Below are positions 34,871 through 43,325 of a DNA stretch of 64,000 bases, piece by piece. The stretch lies in assembly GCF_900116015.1 (NCBI RefSeq), contig NZ_FOYH01000002.1:608365-672364 (forward strand), given 5' to 3'. Origin of the DNA: Enterobacter sp. kpr-6. Lineage in GTDB: Bacteria > Pseudomonadota > Gammaproteobacteria > Enterobacterales > Enterobacteriaceae. The position numbers and the translations under genes are program-made. Numbering within the stretch: the first letter of the stretch is position 1; every line of letters starts with the position of its first letter. Under the pieces are notes generated by a model. It saw nothing but the letters and a program-made list of their open reading frames with translations, made no database searches and was not told the DNA's origin.

Positions 34871-35090
34871 TAAAAGCTCCTGTAATATAAATTCGACCCG
34901 TTTACTAACTTTAGCTACCTGCGTAATACATCGAATATACCCTGAATTCAAGCACGGACCCAACTGTGTTGGCCTGCTCCCGGCAGATTAATACGTTTCA
35001 ATTTCAGCAAAGTCTACTCCCGTACCGAACGGCCTATCAGCATTGTAAAAACATTTAGATATATATCATTCAACTGAACATACTTCATTA

Positions 35091-35120
35091 AAGGCAGAAC
35101 CTCACGGTTCTGCCTTTTTT
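35091..35120 (+). terminator. Rho-independent terminator
   Basis: GGCAGAACC-TCAC-GGTTCTGCC followed by TTTTTT. No gene lies directly upstream on the + strand, so it is probably left from a lost neighbour of the CP4-type module. Confidence 0.85.
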
Positions 35121-35140
35121 GTTTTCATTTCAGAGGAGTA

Positions 35141-36007
35141 GTGATGAAAAAACCTGAAGGTCTGCAGTCGCTGCAGAACTCACTTTCCAGCTTGCCGCAA
35201 TGGGTGTCTGAACGCATTTTGCACCAGGTAAGCCGGTTAGCCAGTTATGAACCAATGATCGGCATTATGGGCAAAACCGGGGCTAGTAAATCCAGTCTGT
35301 GCAATGCTCTGTTTGCCGGTGAGGTATCGCCGATCAGCGATGTAGCAGCCTGTACCCGTGAGCCACTGCGTTTTCGTTTTCAGGTTGGAGGGCGGTTTAT
35401 GACACTAGTGGATTTGCCTGGTGTCGGGGAGAGTGGCGCACGTGATACCGAATATGCTGCTCTTTACCGTGAACAGCTTCCTCGCCTCGACTTGGTACTG
35501 TGGTTGATCAAGGCTGATGACCGGGCGCTGTCAGTGGATGAGCACTTTTATCACAAGGTGATTGGCGAGGCATACCGACATAAGGTGCTGTTTGTTATCA
35601 GCCAGTCGGACAAGGCTGAGCCCACCAGCAGAGGATAACGATTATCCACAGAACAGAAACAAAACATCAGCCGTAAAATCTGCCTATTGCATGAGTTGTT
35701 CCAGCCCGTGCATCCGGTGTGTGCCGTGTCGGTCCGTCTGCAGTGGGGGCTACGGGTAATGACAGAGCGTATGATTCGCAGCCTTCCCCGTGAGGCCAGT
35801 AGCCCCGTGGCGGTACAACTCAGTGCGCCGCTTCGTACCAATGCCGTTAATAAAAAAGCCCGCTATGATTTTGGTGAAACGGTCGGATCGGTACTGGACA
35901 CAGTAAGCTCCATGCCCCTGATACCGGCCCCAGTTCGGACAGTCATTCAGGCTGTACGAGATACCGTGGTGTCGGTCGCCCGTGCCGTCTGGAATTTCTT
36001 CTTCTGA
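35141..36007 (+). pseudogene. YeeP/YkfA-type GTPase, interrupted by an in-frame stop
   Basis: The first 165 codons contain the G1 motif GIMGKTGASKSS, the switch region DVAACTREP, G3 DLPGVGES and SQSDKAEP (G4), typical of the Era-like GTPases of CP4-type islands. A TAA at 35636-35638 then interrupts the frame, but the same frame continues to 36007 with TEQKQNISRKICLLHELFQPVHPVCAVSVRLQWGLR and ends VARAVWNFFF, the normal family C-terminus. One codon change therefore explains the break. No frameshift is seen. The product would lack the C-terminal half. Confidence 0.82.
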
Positions 36008-36034
36008 GTATTTAACCCTGCCAGTTGTTTTCCG

Positions 36035-36070
36035 AGCCCTGTCGCCTGTGCGACAGGGCTTTCTTTTATT
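36035..36070 (+). terminator. Rho-independent terminator after the GTPase pseudogene
   Basis: AGCCCTGTCGC-CTGT-GCGACAGGGCT followed by TTCTTTTATTT. Confidence 0.85.
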
Positions 36071-36097
36071 TGTTTTCCCGTTATGAGGAGTCTGCTT

Positions 36098-36922
36098 ATG
36101 ACCCGTCTGGCTTCGCGCTTTGGCGCTGCAAATCTTATCCGTCGTGACCGTCCTTTAACCCGTGAAGAGCTGTTTCGCGTGGTTCCCAGTGTATTCAGCG
36201 AGGACAAACACGAATCCCGTAGTGAAAGATACACATATATACCCACCATCTCTCTGCTGGACAGCCTGCAGCGCGAAGGCTTTCAGCCCTTCTTTGCCTG
36301 TCAGACCAGAGTGCGTGACCCAGGTCGCCGCGAGCACACAAAGCACATGCTGCGCCTGCGTCGGGAGGGACAAATTACCGGCAAGCAAGTCCCGGAAATC
36401 ATTCTGCTCAACTCTCATGACGGCACCAGCTCGTATCAGATGCTGCCGGGATTATTCCGCGCGGTATGCCAGAACGGGCTTGTCTGCGGTGAGTCGTTTG
36501 GAGAGGTGCGTGTGCCGCACAAAGGAGATGTCGTGAGTCAGGTGATTGAGGGGGCGTATGAAGTGCTGGGTATTTTTGACCGTGTGGAAGAGAAGCGGGA
36601 TGCCATGCAGTCGCTGATGCTGCCGCCACCTGCACAACATGCTCTGGCACAGGCTGCACTGATGTACCGTTTCGGTGAGGACCACCAGCCAGTGACAGCA
36701 CCTCAGATACTCTCCCCACGCCGCTGGCAGGATGAGAGCAATGATCTGTGGACCACATATCAGCGTATTCAAGAGAACCTGATTAAGGGCGGGCTCAGTG
36801 GTCGGAGTGCGAAAGGCGGGCGAACGCATACCCGCGCCGTGCGTGGTATCGACGGAGATGTGAAGCTCAACCGGGCTCTCTGGGTGATGGCTGAAGCGAT
36901 GCTGAGTGGGTTTCAGTCCTGA
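36098..36922 (+). CDS. DUF932 (YfjQ/YafZ family) island protein
   Basis: 274 residues, near identical from memory to E. coli YfjQ/YafZ of the CP4 prophages. Conserved blocks include TRLASRFGAANLIRRDRPLT at the start, FFACQTRVRDPGRREHTKHM and ICGESFGEV-like NGLVCGESFGEVRVPHKGD. The family is common on islands and plasmids next to antirestriction, RadC and CbeA/CbtA genes; its function is unknown, and DUF932 proteins are sometimes linked to recombination-type functions. I use the ATG at 36098 (MTRLASRF), as in the family, not the ATG at 36083. Confidence 0.85.
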   Translation: MTRLASRFGAANLIRRDRPLTREELFRVVPSVFSEDKHESRSERYTYIPTISLLDSLQREGFQPFFACQTRVRDPGRREHTKHMLRLRREGQITGKQVPEIILLNSHDGTSSYQMLPGLFRAVCQNGLVCGESFGEVRVPHKGDVVSQVIEGAYEVLGIFDRVEEKRDAMQSLMLPPPAQHALAQAALMYRFGEDHQPVTAPQILSPRRWQDESNDLWTTYQRIQENLIKGGLSGRSAKGGRTHTRAVRGIDGDVKLNRALWVMAEAMLSGFQS

Positions 36923-37130
36923 GCTTGTTATCAGCATGTTAGGAAAGGACACTCCCTGTCCGTTTTACCTCCACTGGATTGAGTGTTTTTTCACCGCATT
37001 TCACGATGTGCCGCGTCGGGCCTGCTTCCGGTGGCAGATAAAAAATAGTTCATTCCATGTCCATACCCTGTCCGCCCCCCTCTTTAGAATCATTTCATAT
37101 TCAGTCAGTTAACTATTACGGAGATTTAAG

Positions 37131-37841
37131 ATGACACAGGCAGAGCGCCGTCATGACCGGCTGGCTGTCAGGCTGTCACTGATAATCAGCCGCCTGGTTG
37201 CAGGTGAAACGCTGAACATGGCGCGGCTGGCTGCAGAGTTTGGTGTGTCAGTCCGCACCCTGCGACGGGATTTTCGCGAACGGCTGATGTACCTCGACCT
37301 TGAGTATCGACGGGGGCAATGCCGCCTGCGCAGCACCGGTGGGGGCGTACAGGGCGAGCTGGATGCGCTGACCTTTGCTCACCGGGCAGGACTGGCCGAT
37401 ATTTTTCCGGGGCTGGACCGGCGTCTGGCAGGCATGCTGCTCACCGCAGGAGGGATGCCCTGTCTGGTGTGGCAACCCCCACAGTCAGTGTCACCGGCCA
37501 GCTCGCTGGTGTTTTACCGCCTCGTCAGTGCCATTACTGCCTGCCAGCGGGTACTGCTGCTGGCCGAGGGAGAGCGCTGTGACGGGCTGGCCCCGTACCG
37601 ACTGATTTCATTCGACGGCTGCTGGTACCTCACCGGTGAACTTAACGGGTATATCACCGTGCATCCTCTGGCGACCATCCATGCGGTGACAGTACTCAAC
37701 ACCACGTTCACCCCGCTAAAACGTCTCAGCCAGTTAACCACACAGGCGGGCTTTATCCGGGCTCTTCCGCACTTCAGCTATATCCGCGAAGCCCTGTCTC
37801 CTGGGCCCTCTGAGGAGGATCCAGGCAACATACTGATTTAA
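37131..37841 (+). CDS. WYL-type HTH regulator (YfjR-like)
   Basis: 236 residues. An N-terminal winged HTH (RLAAEFGVSVRTLRRDFRERLMYLDLEYR, about 28-60) of the DeoR/YafY type is followed by a WYL-like ligand domain (about 135-200, RLAPYRLISFDGCWYLTGE). It resembles YfjR of CP4-57. WYL regulators sense nucleotides or nucleic acid and often control defence or island genes. Preceded by a 208-bp gap with a possible promoter but no other feature, and followed by a GYF-domain gene after 25 bp. Confidence 0.8.
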   Translation: MTQAERRHDRLAVRLSLIISRLVAGETLNMARLAAEFGVSVRTLRRDFRERLMYLDLEYRRGQCRLRSTGGGVQGELDALTFAHRAGLADIFPGLDRRLAGMLLTAGGMPCLVWQPPQSVSPASSLVFYRLVSAITACQRVLLLAEGERCDGLAPYRLISFDGCWYLTGELNGYITVHPLATIHAVTVLNTTFTPLKRLSQLTTQAGFIRALPHFSYIREALSPGPSEEDPGNILI

Positions 37842-37866
37842 TTACCTCTGTTAAGAAGGAAAAACA

Positions 37867-38403
37867 ATGATCTGGCATTACGAGAAAAATGGCATACGTC
37901 ACGACAATGTGACTGAAGACGACATCACCGGCCTGATTATGCGCGGTGAACTGACTGCATCCACTTTGGTATGGCGACAGGGTATGACTGAGTGGCAGCC
38001 AATCTCCGCAACCCCGCTGGCTTCGGCGCTGCTCCACAGCACAACTCCACCAGCATTACCAGGAAACCGCATTCCGGGTGGAGTGGTATGGACGCTGGCA
38101 TTTGCTCCCTTCATTGGTTATGCGCTTGAGCTGTGGACGGCTGGGCTGAACGGAATGTCTTTTGACGAGGCATATGAGGCTGTCTCGGACGGGGAGTACT
38201 GGTTTATCACGCTGCTGCTCAATATCGCTCTGGGGTATCTCGATGAACGACGTCTGCGTAAGGCCGGAGTGGATACCACCACGTTCGGTAAACTGGCTTG
38301 GTTGGTGCCATTCTATCTGTGGCGACGGGCGAAAACCCTTGGGCAGAAACCAGCTTACTTCTGGGTATGGTTGTTGATGTTAATTCTGACTGTGGTGGCC
38401 TGA
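37867..38403 (+). CDS. GYF_2-domain membrane protein
   Basis: 178 residues. The N-terminal about 50 residues (WHYEKNGIRHDNVTEDDITGLIMRGELTASTLVWRQGMTEWQPI) are a GYF_2 (DUF4339) domain: a W-x-Y start, then a TLVWRxGMxxWxxI core that binds proline-rich peptides. Three hydrophobic segments follow (about 72-92, 110-126, 160-177), so it is an inner-membrane protein with a cytoplasmic adaptor head. AAGGA lies before the ATG. It is followed by two genes for exported proteins; a shared role in the envelope is inferred. Confidence 0.75.
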   Translation: MIWHYEKNGIRHDNVTEDDITGLIMRGELTASTLVWRQGMTEWQPISATPLASALLHSTTPPALPGNRIPGGVVWTLAFAPFIGYALELWTAGLNGMSFDEAYEAVSDGEYWFITLLLNIALGYLDERRLRKAGVDTTTFGKLAWLVPFYLWRRAKTLGQKPAYFWVWLLMLILTVVA

Positions 38404-38444
38404 ACCATCATCTGCGGATATCTCCCCTCTTGAGGAATAACATA

Positions 38445-38882
38445 ATGAAAACACTGCTTAAGATACTGAGCATTACAGGCAGCCTGCTGCTCTGTGCAGG
38501 AGCTCAGGCCCAGCCTTATAACCGGACGCTCCCTGCAGCCGTCAGTGACAACAACGGGAAAATTTTCTGGTGTGATGCGCATCGCCAGGTTACCGGGAAA
38601 TGCGAAGCCATGTCTGTTGATCGTCTGGGCGTGATGGTCACGGTGCGTTCAGCACCTTTTAAAGGCTGCGAAGGCGGCCTGTGGGGCTGGATAACCATCA
38701 TGCACAACGATGTGTCGAAGGGATTCACCATTACTCCGGACAAGAAATTTGGGCTCACCGTAAAAGACCTGTGCCGTCCGGGCACGATAGTGACCTTTAA
38801 GCCCAACCAGAAGAAGCCGGAATATGACGACCTGGTGGCACTTTATCAGGGCAAAGAGCTGTTTCGCTACCGGCGCTTCTGA
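38445..38882 (+). CDS. Secreted four-cysteine island protein, paralog 1
   Basis: 145 residues with a clear signal peptide (MKTLLKILSITGSLLLCAGAQA, cleavage after AQA). The mature protein has LPAAVSDNN, then FWC and Cys at spacings 10, 22 and 35, suggesting two disulfides. Not recognised as a named family. It shares signal-peptide position, the LPA...WC block and the first three Cys spacings with the next gene. TTGAGGAATAACATA is a good ribosome-binding region. The ATG at 38445 is chosen for the signal peptide; the open frame extends upstream without one. Confidence 0.75.
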   Translation: MKTLLKILSITGSLLLCAGAQAQPYNRTLPAAVSDNNGKIFWCDAHRQVTGKCEAMSVDRLGVMVTVRSAPFKGCEGGLWGWITIMHNDVSKGFTITPDKKFGLTVKDLCRPGTIVTFKPNQKKPEYDDLVALYQGKELFRYRRF

Positions 38883-38948
38883 TAACACCCGATACCAATC
38901 TACCTCATTTTGCCCGACAGCGGGCTGGATTAATTCAGGAAGAAAACA

Positions 38949-39359
38949 ATGCTGAAAATAATGACATCTGCTGTACCCGCCCTCATTCTGTCACTTGCCG
39001 CATTTAGTGCCGGTGCCGCTCAACTTCCGGCAAGCCTGATGGATAAAGACAATCCCGGCCAGGAGTACTGGTGCCAGGGAAATGACATCAACACCTCCAT
39101 GTGCTCACTGACCGGTTTAAGCGACGACCATAAATTTGCTCTGATTCACGACCTGCCGGGCCCGGCCTGTGAAGACTTAAGCTTCGGGGTTATCGACCTC
39201 GTGCGCCAGACCGGTGTCAACATTCCTTACGATGGTGGTGACTGTAAGGGCGATGTGCAGGCCGGTTTTGTGCGTGGCACGAAAGATAATGCCCTGTATG
39301 TGAAAATTGTACGGGGCAGCAAAACCCTGCGGCTGTATAAGGTGCAAACCGGTTACTGA
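38949..39359 (+). CDS. Secreted four-cysteine island protein, paralog 2
   Basis: 136 residues; signal peptide about 1-23 ([18 protein letters not shown]). The mature part starts [18 protein letters not shown], and has four Cys at spacings 10, 22 and 25. The sequence is clearly diverged from paralog 1, but the cysteine frame is kept. GGAAGAAAACA precedes the ATG. A terminator follows 28 bp after the stop, so the GYF gene and the two secreted proteins probably form one transcription unit. Confidence 0.75.
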   Translation: MLKIMTSAVPALILSLAAFSAGAAQLPASLMDKDNPGQEYWCQGNDINTSMCSLTGLSDDHKFALIHDLPGPACEDLSFGVIDLVRQTGVNIPYDGGDCKGDVQAGFVRGTKDNALYVKIVRGSKTLRLYKVQTGY

Positions 39360-39387
39360 CAATCCCACCACACATGCAAACTCCCAC

Positions 39388-39424
39388 AGCCCCTGACGCA
39401 TCTGCGTCAGGGGCTTTTGTTTTT
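39388..39424 (+). terminator. Rho-independent terminator after the secreted-protein genes
   Basis: AGCCCCTGACGCA-TC-TGCGTCAGGGGCT followed by TTTGTTTTT. Confidence 0.88.
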
Positions 39425-39436
39425 AAGGTACACCGA

Positions 39437-39668
39437 ATGCCTGAATCTCACATGCTGCCACCGGGACCGTTTACCCGACAGCAGGCCGAAGCGGTTACCC
39501 GCCGGTATCACAACCTCAGCATTGAAGATGACCAGAGTAGTCACTACCGCCTGGTGGTTCGTGACTCTGAAGGTCTAAGGGCTGGCGGGCGTGGTGCTTT
39601 GAACCTGATGCCGGTAAGGGCTTAACCGTTATATCCGCAAGTCAGGCATCCTCAGAGCATCCTCCTCC
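39437..39668 (+). pseudogene. DUF905 family gene with two frameshifts
   Basis: [20 protein letters not shown] and [13 protein letters not shown] are the DUF905 start. The family continuation then appears in other frames: [13 protein letters not shown] from 39583 (shifted by two bases) and NRYIRKSGI from 39624 (shifted again), ending at TAA 39666-39668. Two small deletions thus explain the break. Read without shifts it gives only 62 residues ending MPVRA. Confidence 0.75.
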
Positions 39669-39756
39669 TAACCACACTCATTCATCATCCCTGCATGTCC
39701 TTTATTTCCCATACGGCAGCCATCGTCGCTGGCGTTTTTATTGACGGAGAATATCC

Positions 39757-40215
39757 ATGACGACACAAACTCAACGCGAATTGATATCCGCTAATGAGTC
39801 TCAATTTGACCTTACTGTAACACCAGTACCTGACGAGCAGCGTCTCGATTTCTGGCTGCAGCACTTTGGCTCTATCCCGCAGTGGATAACGCTGGAACCC
39901 CGTATTTTCGCCTGGATGGACCGCTTCTGTGATGAGTACAGCGGTGGTATCTGGTCTTTTTACACGCTCAGCAATGGCGGGGCGTTTATGGCCCCTGATA
40001 CTGACAGTGACGATAAATGGCATCTGTTCAACAACGTGAACGGCAATGGTGCGGAAATAAGCGCGGAAGCTGCCGGGATAGCCGTCTGTCTCCTCGCGTA
40101 CAGCCACCACGCCTGCCGCACGGAGTGTGACGCCATGACTGAGCACTATTACCGCCTGCGGGATTACGCCCTGCAGCACCCTGAATCCCACGCCATTTTT
40201 CGCATTATTGATTAA
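39757..40215 (+). CDS. Antirestriction protein, ArdB/KlcA family
   Basis: 152 residues of the ArdB/KlcA (YfjX/YafX) family, which inhibits type I restriction enzymes. Conserved features are FWLQHFGSIPQWITLEPRIFAWMDRFC, GGIWSFYTLSNGGAFMAP and the end HYYRLRDYALQHPESHAIFRIID. It is in the usual island order ardB-radC-DUF987-cbeA. It would protect the element from restriction during transfer. The ATG at 39757 follows GGAGAATATCC. Confidence 0.9.
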   Translation: MTTQTQRELISANESQFDLTVTPVPDEQRLDFWLQHFGSIPQWITLEPRIFAWMDRFCDEYSGGIWSFYTLSNGGAFMAPDTDSDDKWHLFNNVNGNGAEISAEAAGIAVCLLAYSHHACRTECDAMTEHYYRLRDYALQHPESHAIFRIID

Positions 40216-40223
40216 GGATACCC

Positions 40224-40706
40224 ATGATGGAACAGTCACTTATCCCACTGACTCCGGTCCTTCCACTAACCGCACAACGCACGGTAAAACGCGCTTTAGC
40301 GCTGCTTGACCGACACCTGCGCGAAACAGGCGTGGCATTCACCTCCACTCAGGCTGCCCGTGACTGGCTGAAACTGAAAATGGCTGGACTAGAGCGCGAA
40401 GAGTTTATAGTGCTGTACCTGAACCAGCAGAACCAGTTGATTGCCCATGAAACACTATTCACCGGCACAATTAACAGTACCGAGATACATCCTCGCGAGG
40501 TGGTCAAGCGGGCCCTGTACTTCAATGCGGCGACGGTGATTATCGCCCACAACCATCCTTCCGGTGACCCCACACCCAGCCAGGCAGATAAAACCATCAC
40601 GCTGCGCCTTATGCAGGCACTTGCCCTAGTGGACATCCACCTGTTGGACCATCTGATTGTCGGCGGGATCGAGATTGTCTCGTTTGCCGAACGCGGCTGG
40701 CTATAA
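40224..40706 (+). CDS. RadC-like JAB domain protein (YfjY/YeeS family)
   Basis: 160 residues. The MPN/JAB metalloprotease-like signature is HNHPSGDPTPSQAD with upstream Glu (about residue 77) and downstream Asp. Strands and helices match E. coli YfjY/YeeS (LTAQRTVKRALALLDRHLRE at the start). Despite the old name radC, a DNA-repair role is not established; such genes are typical of CP4-like islands. ATGs at 40224 and 40227 are both possible; relatives start at the second. Confidence 0.88.
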   Translation: MMEQSLIPLTPVLPLTAQRTVKRALALLDRHLRETGVAFTSTQAARDWLKLKMAGLEREEFIVLYLNQQNQLIAHETLFTGTINSTEIHPREVVKRALYFNAATVIIAHNHPSGDPTPSQADKTITLRLMQALALVDIHLLDHLIVGGIEIVSFAERGWL

Positions 40707-40719
40707 GGAGAAAACAGTG

Positions 40720-40941
40720 ATGAATATCATCAGCAAGCGTCAAGCGATGACAATCTACAGTCAGCATCCGCAGTCCCGCTTATTTCGGTTTTGCAAAGGG
40801 AAATATAAGTGGTCCGGCAGCATCTGCCACTACGCCGGGCGCGAGGTGCAGGATATTAGCGGGGTACTGGCGGTATACGCCGAACGACGTCAGGACTTCA
40901 ACGGCCCGTATGTGGCCCTGCGTTGTGTCACGCTGAATTAA
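40720..40941 (+). CDS. DUF987 (YeeT family) protein
   Basis: 73 residues. SKRQAMTIYSQHPQSRLFRFCKGKYKWSG and GREVQDISGVLAVYAERR match YeeT/YkfH/YpjJ. Function unknown; always found between a RadC-like gene and cbeA. AAGGAGAAAACAGTG precedes the ATG. Confidence 0.85.
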   Translation: MNIISKRQAMTIYSQHPQSRLFRFCKGKYKWSGSICHYAGREVQDISGVLAVYAERRQDFNGPYVALRCVTLN

Positions 40942-40963
40942 CTCATATTTAAGGAGCGCTACA

Positions 40964-41314
40964 TTGTCGAATAAAACACCGACAGCAAGCAACCACACGA
41001 AAGCGCCTTGGTGGGGACTGAAACGCGATATCACCCCGTGCTTTGGCGCACGGCTGGTCCAGGAAGGCAACTGCCTGCATTACCTGGCTGACCGTACCAG
41101 CATCGCCGGGACATTCAATGATGCAGAGTTATGCCATCTGGACCAGGACTTTCCGGTACTGATGAAACAGATGGAACTAATGCTCACCAGCGGCGAACTT
41201 AATCCCCGCCACCAGCACAGCGTCACGCTGTATGTGAAGGGGCTGACATGCGAAGCGGATACTCTTGGTTCGCATGGCTACGTCTACATCGTCATTTACC
41301 CCACAAAACGTTAA
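40964..41314 (+). CDS. CbeA/YeeU-type antitoxin
   Basis: 116 residues of the CbeA (YeeU/YfjZ) family. PWWGLKRDITPCFGARLVQEGNCLHYLADR, LMKQMELMLTSGELNPRHQHSVTLYVKGLTCEADTLG are diagnostic. CbeA stabilises MreB and FtsZ filaments against the toxin CbtA and also represses the locus (type IV antitoxin). The start is TTG at 40964, preceded by AAGGAG with 8-base spacing. The gene is followed by a broken cbtA copy, and the intact toxin lies 0.6 kb further on. Confidence 0.9.
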   Translation: MSNKTPTASNHTKAPWWGLKRDITPCFGARLVQEGNCLHYLADRTSIAGTFNDAELCHLDQDFPVLMKQMELMLTSGELNPRHQHSVTLYVKGLTCEADTLGSHGYVYIVIYPTKR

Positions 41315-41341
41315 ACCTTTTTAATTCACGCGAGAAAAAAA

Positions 41342-41530
41342 ATGAAAATCTTACCTGCAACAATCCGGCGGGTGACGATGCCATATCCACTGCCTGGGGG
41401 GGCTGGCTAATGTTACTGATAAGCCTGCTGTTACAGTCCTGTGGGCTGACGTTGAGCGGCACATTATTCAATGATGAAAACGTTATTTTGAAAAACGAAG
41501 CTGGAACTTACCCAAACACAGAAGGAAATT
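41342..41530 (+). pseudogene. Truncated cbtA toxin remnant
   Basis: Directly after cbeA, at the normal toxin position, ATGAAAATCTTACCTGCAAC starts like cbtA (MKxLP) but the frame ends in TAA at 41408. In the shifted frame from 41404, WLMLLISLLLQSCGLTLSGTLFNDENVI aligns with the CbtA segment [20 protein letters not shown]...ERVI, and similarity is lost afterwards. The remnant covers about the first 40% of the toxin. Confidence 0.7.
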
Positions 41531-41818
41531 ATGATGAAAAATAACATTCGTTGCCCAGTATGTAACTCCCACCGAGTTCGGGAGCGTCATACCGGCAAGA
41601 AAGGGGGCGCTGTTGCTGGCGGTGTATCAGGGGCTTTAAGTGGGGCTGCCATTGGTTCAGCCATTCCTGTTGTTGGCACCCTTGCTGGTGCAGCGATGGG
41701 GGCATTATTGGGCCGATTTATCGCTGGAGCAACCGCAGGTGCTGTGGCAGGGGCCGCACTGGATGGCGTCATATTCGAACGCTATGAATGCGTGAACTGT
41801 AATCAACTATTTGATTGA
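41531..41818 (+). CDS. Glycine-zipper protein with zinc-ribbon ends
   Basis: 95 residues. CPVC near the N-terminus and CVNC near the C-terminus flank a strongly Gly/Ala-rich hydrophobic centre (about 25-80) of GxxxG repeats that could form a two-helix glycine-zipper hairpin in a membrane. The two half knuckles might meet to bind one zinc, which would close the hairpin; this is inference. It is placed between the broken and intact cbtA genes, an insertion not usual for this locus. ATGs at 41531 and 41534 are both possible after GGAAATT. Confidence 0.65.
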   Translation: MMKNNIRCPVCNSHRVRERHTGKKGGAVAGGVSGALSGAAIGSAIPVVGTLAGAAMGALLGRFIAGATAGAVAGAALDGVIFERYECVNCNQLFD

Positions 41819-41931
41819 TATAACTTTTATAGGATTGACAGCATTGTCTTTCTGACAGTCTGGCAATTTTATCCTCATCATTATTTACTCCTCAAGACAT
41901 TAACCTCTATTCACCCATCTGAGAGTTCGTT

Positions 41932-42273
41932 ATGAAAAGCTTACCTTTATTAAATAACCGAGGGGCTAAGCCTTGCCTGCCGCCTGTGACTATCTGGCAA
42001 ATGCTTTTGGCTCGTGTGCTGCAACAGCATTATGGACTGACATTAAACGACACGCCTTTTAGTGAAGAACGGGTTATTCAGGAACATATTGATGCCGGTA
42101 TCACTCTCACCGACGCGGTTAACTTCTTGGTAGATAAGTACGAACTGGTACGTATCGACAGGCAAGGCTTGAGTGGTCATGAGCCATCACCTTATCTGCG
42201 GGCTGTTGATATTCTTAGGGCAAGGCAATCGACGGGGTTATTGCGAAAAAAGGCTAAGCATATTGCCCAGTAA
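41932..42273 (+). CDS. CbtA/YeeV-type toxin
   Basis: 113 residues. [63 protein letters not shown] and [12 protein letters not shown] match CbtA/YkfI/YeeV, which inhibits MreB and FtsZ polymerisation and rounds cells. Length is slightly short of the 124 residues of YeeV, at the C-terminus. It is separated from its antitoxin gene by 0.6 kb and may have its own promoter. It appears intact. Confidence 0.88.
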   Translation: MKSLPLLNNRGAKPCLPPVTIWQMLLARVLQQHYGLTLNDTPFSEERVIQEHIDAGITLTDAVNFLVDKYELVRIDRQGLSGHEPSPYLRAVDILRARQSTGLLRKKAKHIAQ

Positions 42274-42336
42274 ATTTTGCGTGACGCCTACCTGATTGAC
42301 CTTTCAGCTCTTCTCTTCTTTTTCACTCCTTACATA

Positions 42337-42364
42337 ATGTCCCTGCCAATACCGGCAGGGACAT
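42337..42364 (+). terminator. Hairpin after cbtA
   Basis: ATGTCCCTGCC-AATACC-GGCAGGGACAT, a perfect 11-bp stem 63 bp beyond the toxin stop, followed by TGGCTTTC. The T-run is weak. Confidence 0.65.
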
Positions 42365-42387
42365 TGGCTTTCTATGGATAAAATATC

Positions 42388-43224
42388 ATGCAAACACAGG
42401 GTGAAGTATTAACTGAACATCGCGAGCTAATTTGCTCGACCAATATTGAACGTGTAGTCACTGGTCGCAATACAGCCCTAAAACAGATCGAACAACTCAT
42501 CGATAAAATTGATGCCATTTCACGGCTAACCTCAGAAATCGGTGGCGGAACTGCTCAAAATTGGGCGATGAAATCCGGGCACCGCTATGATAGCTGGTTA
42601 ACAGAGACGGTGGATAAAGCTATGCCTGCCATTACCCGTAATATTGACCGTAGTATCTGGCGAGACTTGATGTTGAAGTCTGGAATGATGGCCTTGATGG
42701 ATGCACAAGCCCGCGACCAGTGGCATAAGGACCTTGAGGAGGGCGACCTTCCGACAATCAGCGAAGTGAATATCCTCACCACATTTGAACAATTACATCT
42801 CAACAAAATGGATGTCTTCGAACGTGGGATCATCAATGTCTTTAAAGGGCTGTCGTGGGATTACAAAACCAATAGTCCCTGCAGCTTTGGTAAAAAGATC
42901 ATCGTCAACAATCTGGTGACGCATAACCGCTGGGGATTTAGTCTGAACTGGGGCTGGAGACGAGATCAGCTGGCAGACCTGGAAAGAATGCTGTTTCTGC
43001 TCGATGGTAAACCGATTCCCGACAACCGTGGCGATGTTACTACCCGATTGATGGAGCATATTCGGGACAACCCATCGCAGGATGTCTACGAAGATGATTT
43101 CTTCAGTATTCGTTACTTCCAGAAGGGAACTGCACACATCACTTTTAAGCGGTGCGATCTGACAGAAAAGATGAATGATATCGTGGCGAAGCATTATCCG
43201 GGGATGCTTGCTAGTTCACGCTAA
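42388..43224 (+). CDS. DUF4942 family protein
   Basis: 278 residues of the DUF4942 family that regularly follows cbtA on CP4-like islands. Conserved parts include WRDLMLKSGMMALMDAQARDQW, FERGIINVFKGLSWDYKTN and GKKIIVNNLV, and the C-terminal YEDDFFSIRYFQKGTAHITF, which resembles the C-terminus of methyltransferase-like island proteins. No catalytic motif is clear. It is the last island gene before argU. Confidence 0.8.
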   Translation: MQTQGEVLTEHRELICSTNIERVVTGRNTALKQIEQLIDKIDAISRLTSEIGGGTAQNWAMKSGHRYDSWLTETVDKAMPAITRNIDRSIWRDLMLKSGMMALMDAQARDQWHKDLEEGDLPTISEVNILTTFEQLHLNKMDVFERGIINVFKGLSWDYKTNSPCSFGKKIIVNNLVTHNRWGFSLNWGWRRDQLADLERMLFLLDGKPIPDNRGDVTTRLMEHIRDNPSQDVYEDDFFSIRYFQKGTAHITFKRCDLTEKMNDIVAKHYPGMLASSR

Positions 43225-43325
43225 CGTTGATTTGCATTGAGAAATTTTACTTACACCAGCCGTTACATAAACTTTTCATGAGCATGACACAGGAGAAGGG
43301 TTTTGGTGTAACTAATTGATTTAAT

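Larger units (their letters stand above)
23405..43325. mobile_element. About 20-kb genomic island integrated at argU
   Basis: The region lies between a 45-bp partial tRNA copy (23405-23449) and the matching 3' part of intact argU (43326-43370). It contains a tyrosine integrase, P4-like replication genes, a toxin-antitoxin locus, antirestriction and putative defence genes, a decayed IS and several pseudogenes. Its left half has clearly lower GC than the backbone, and it contains none of the palindromic repeats found in the flanks. The 22912-23404 stretch left of it holds no gene I can support. Confidence 0.85.
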
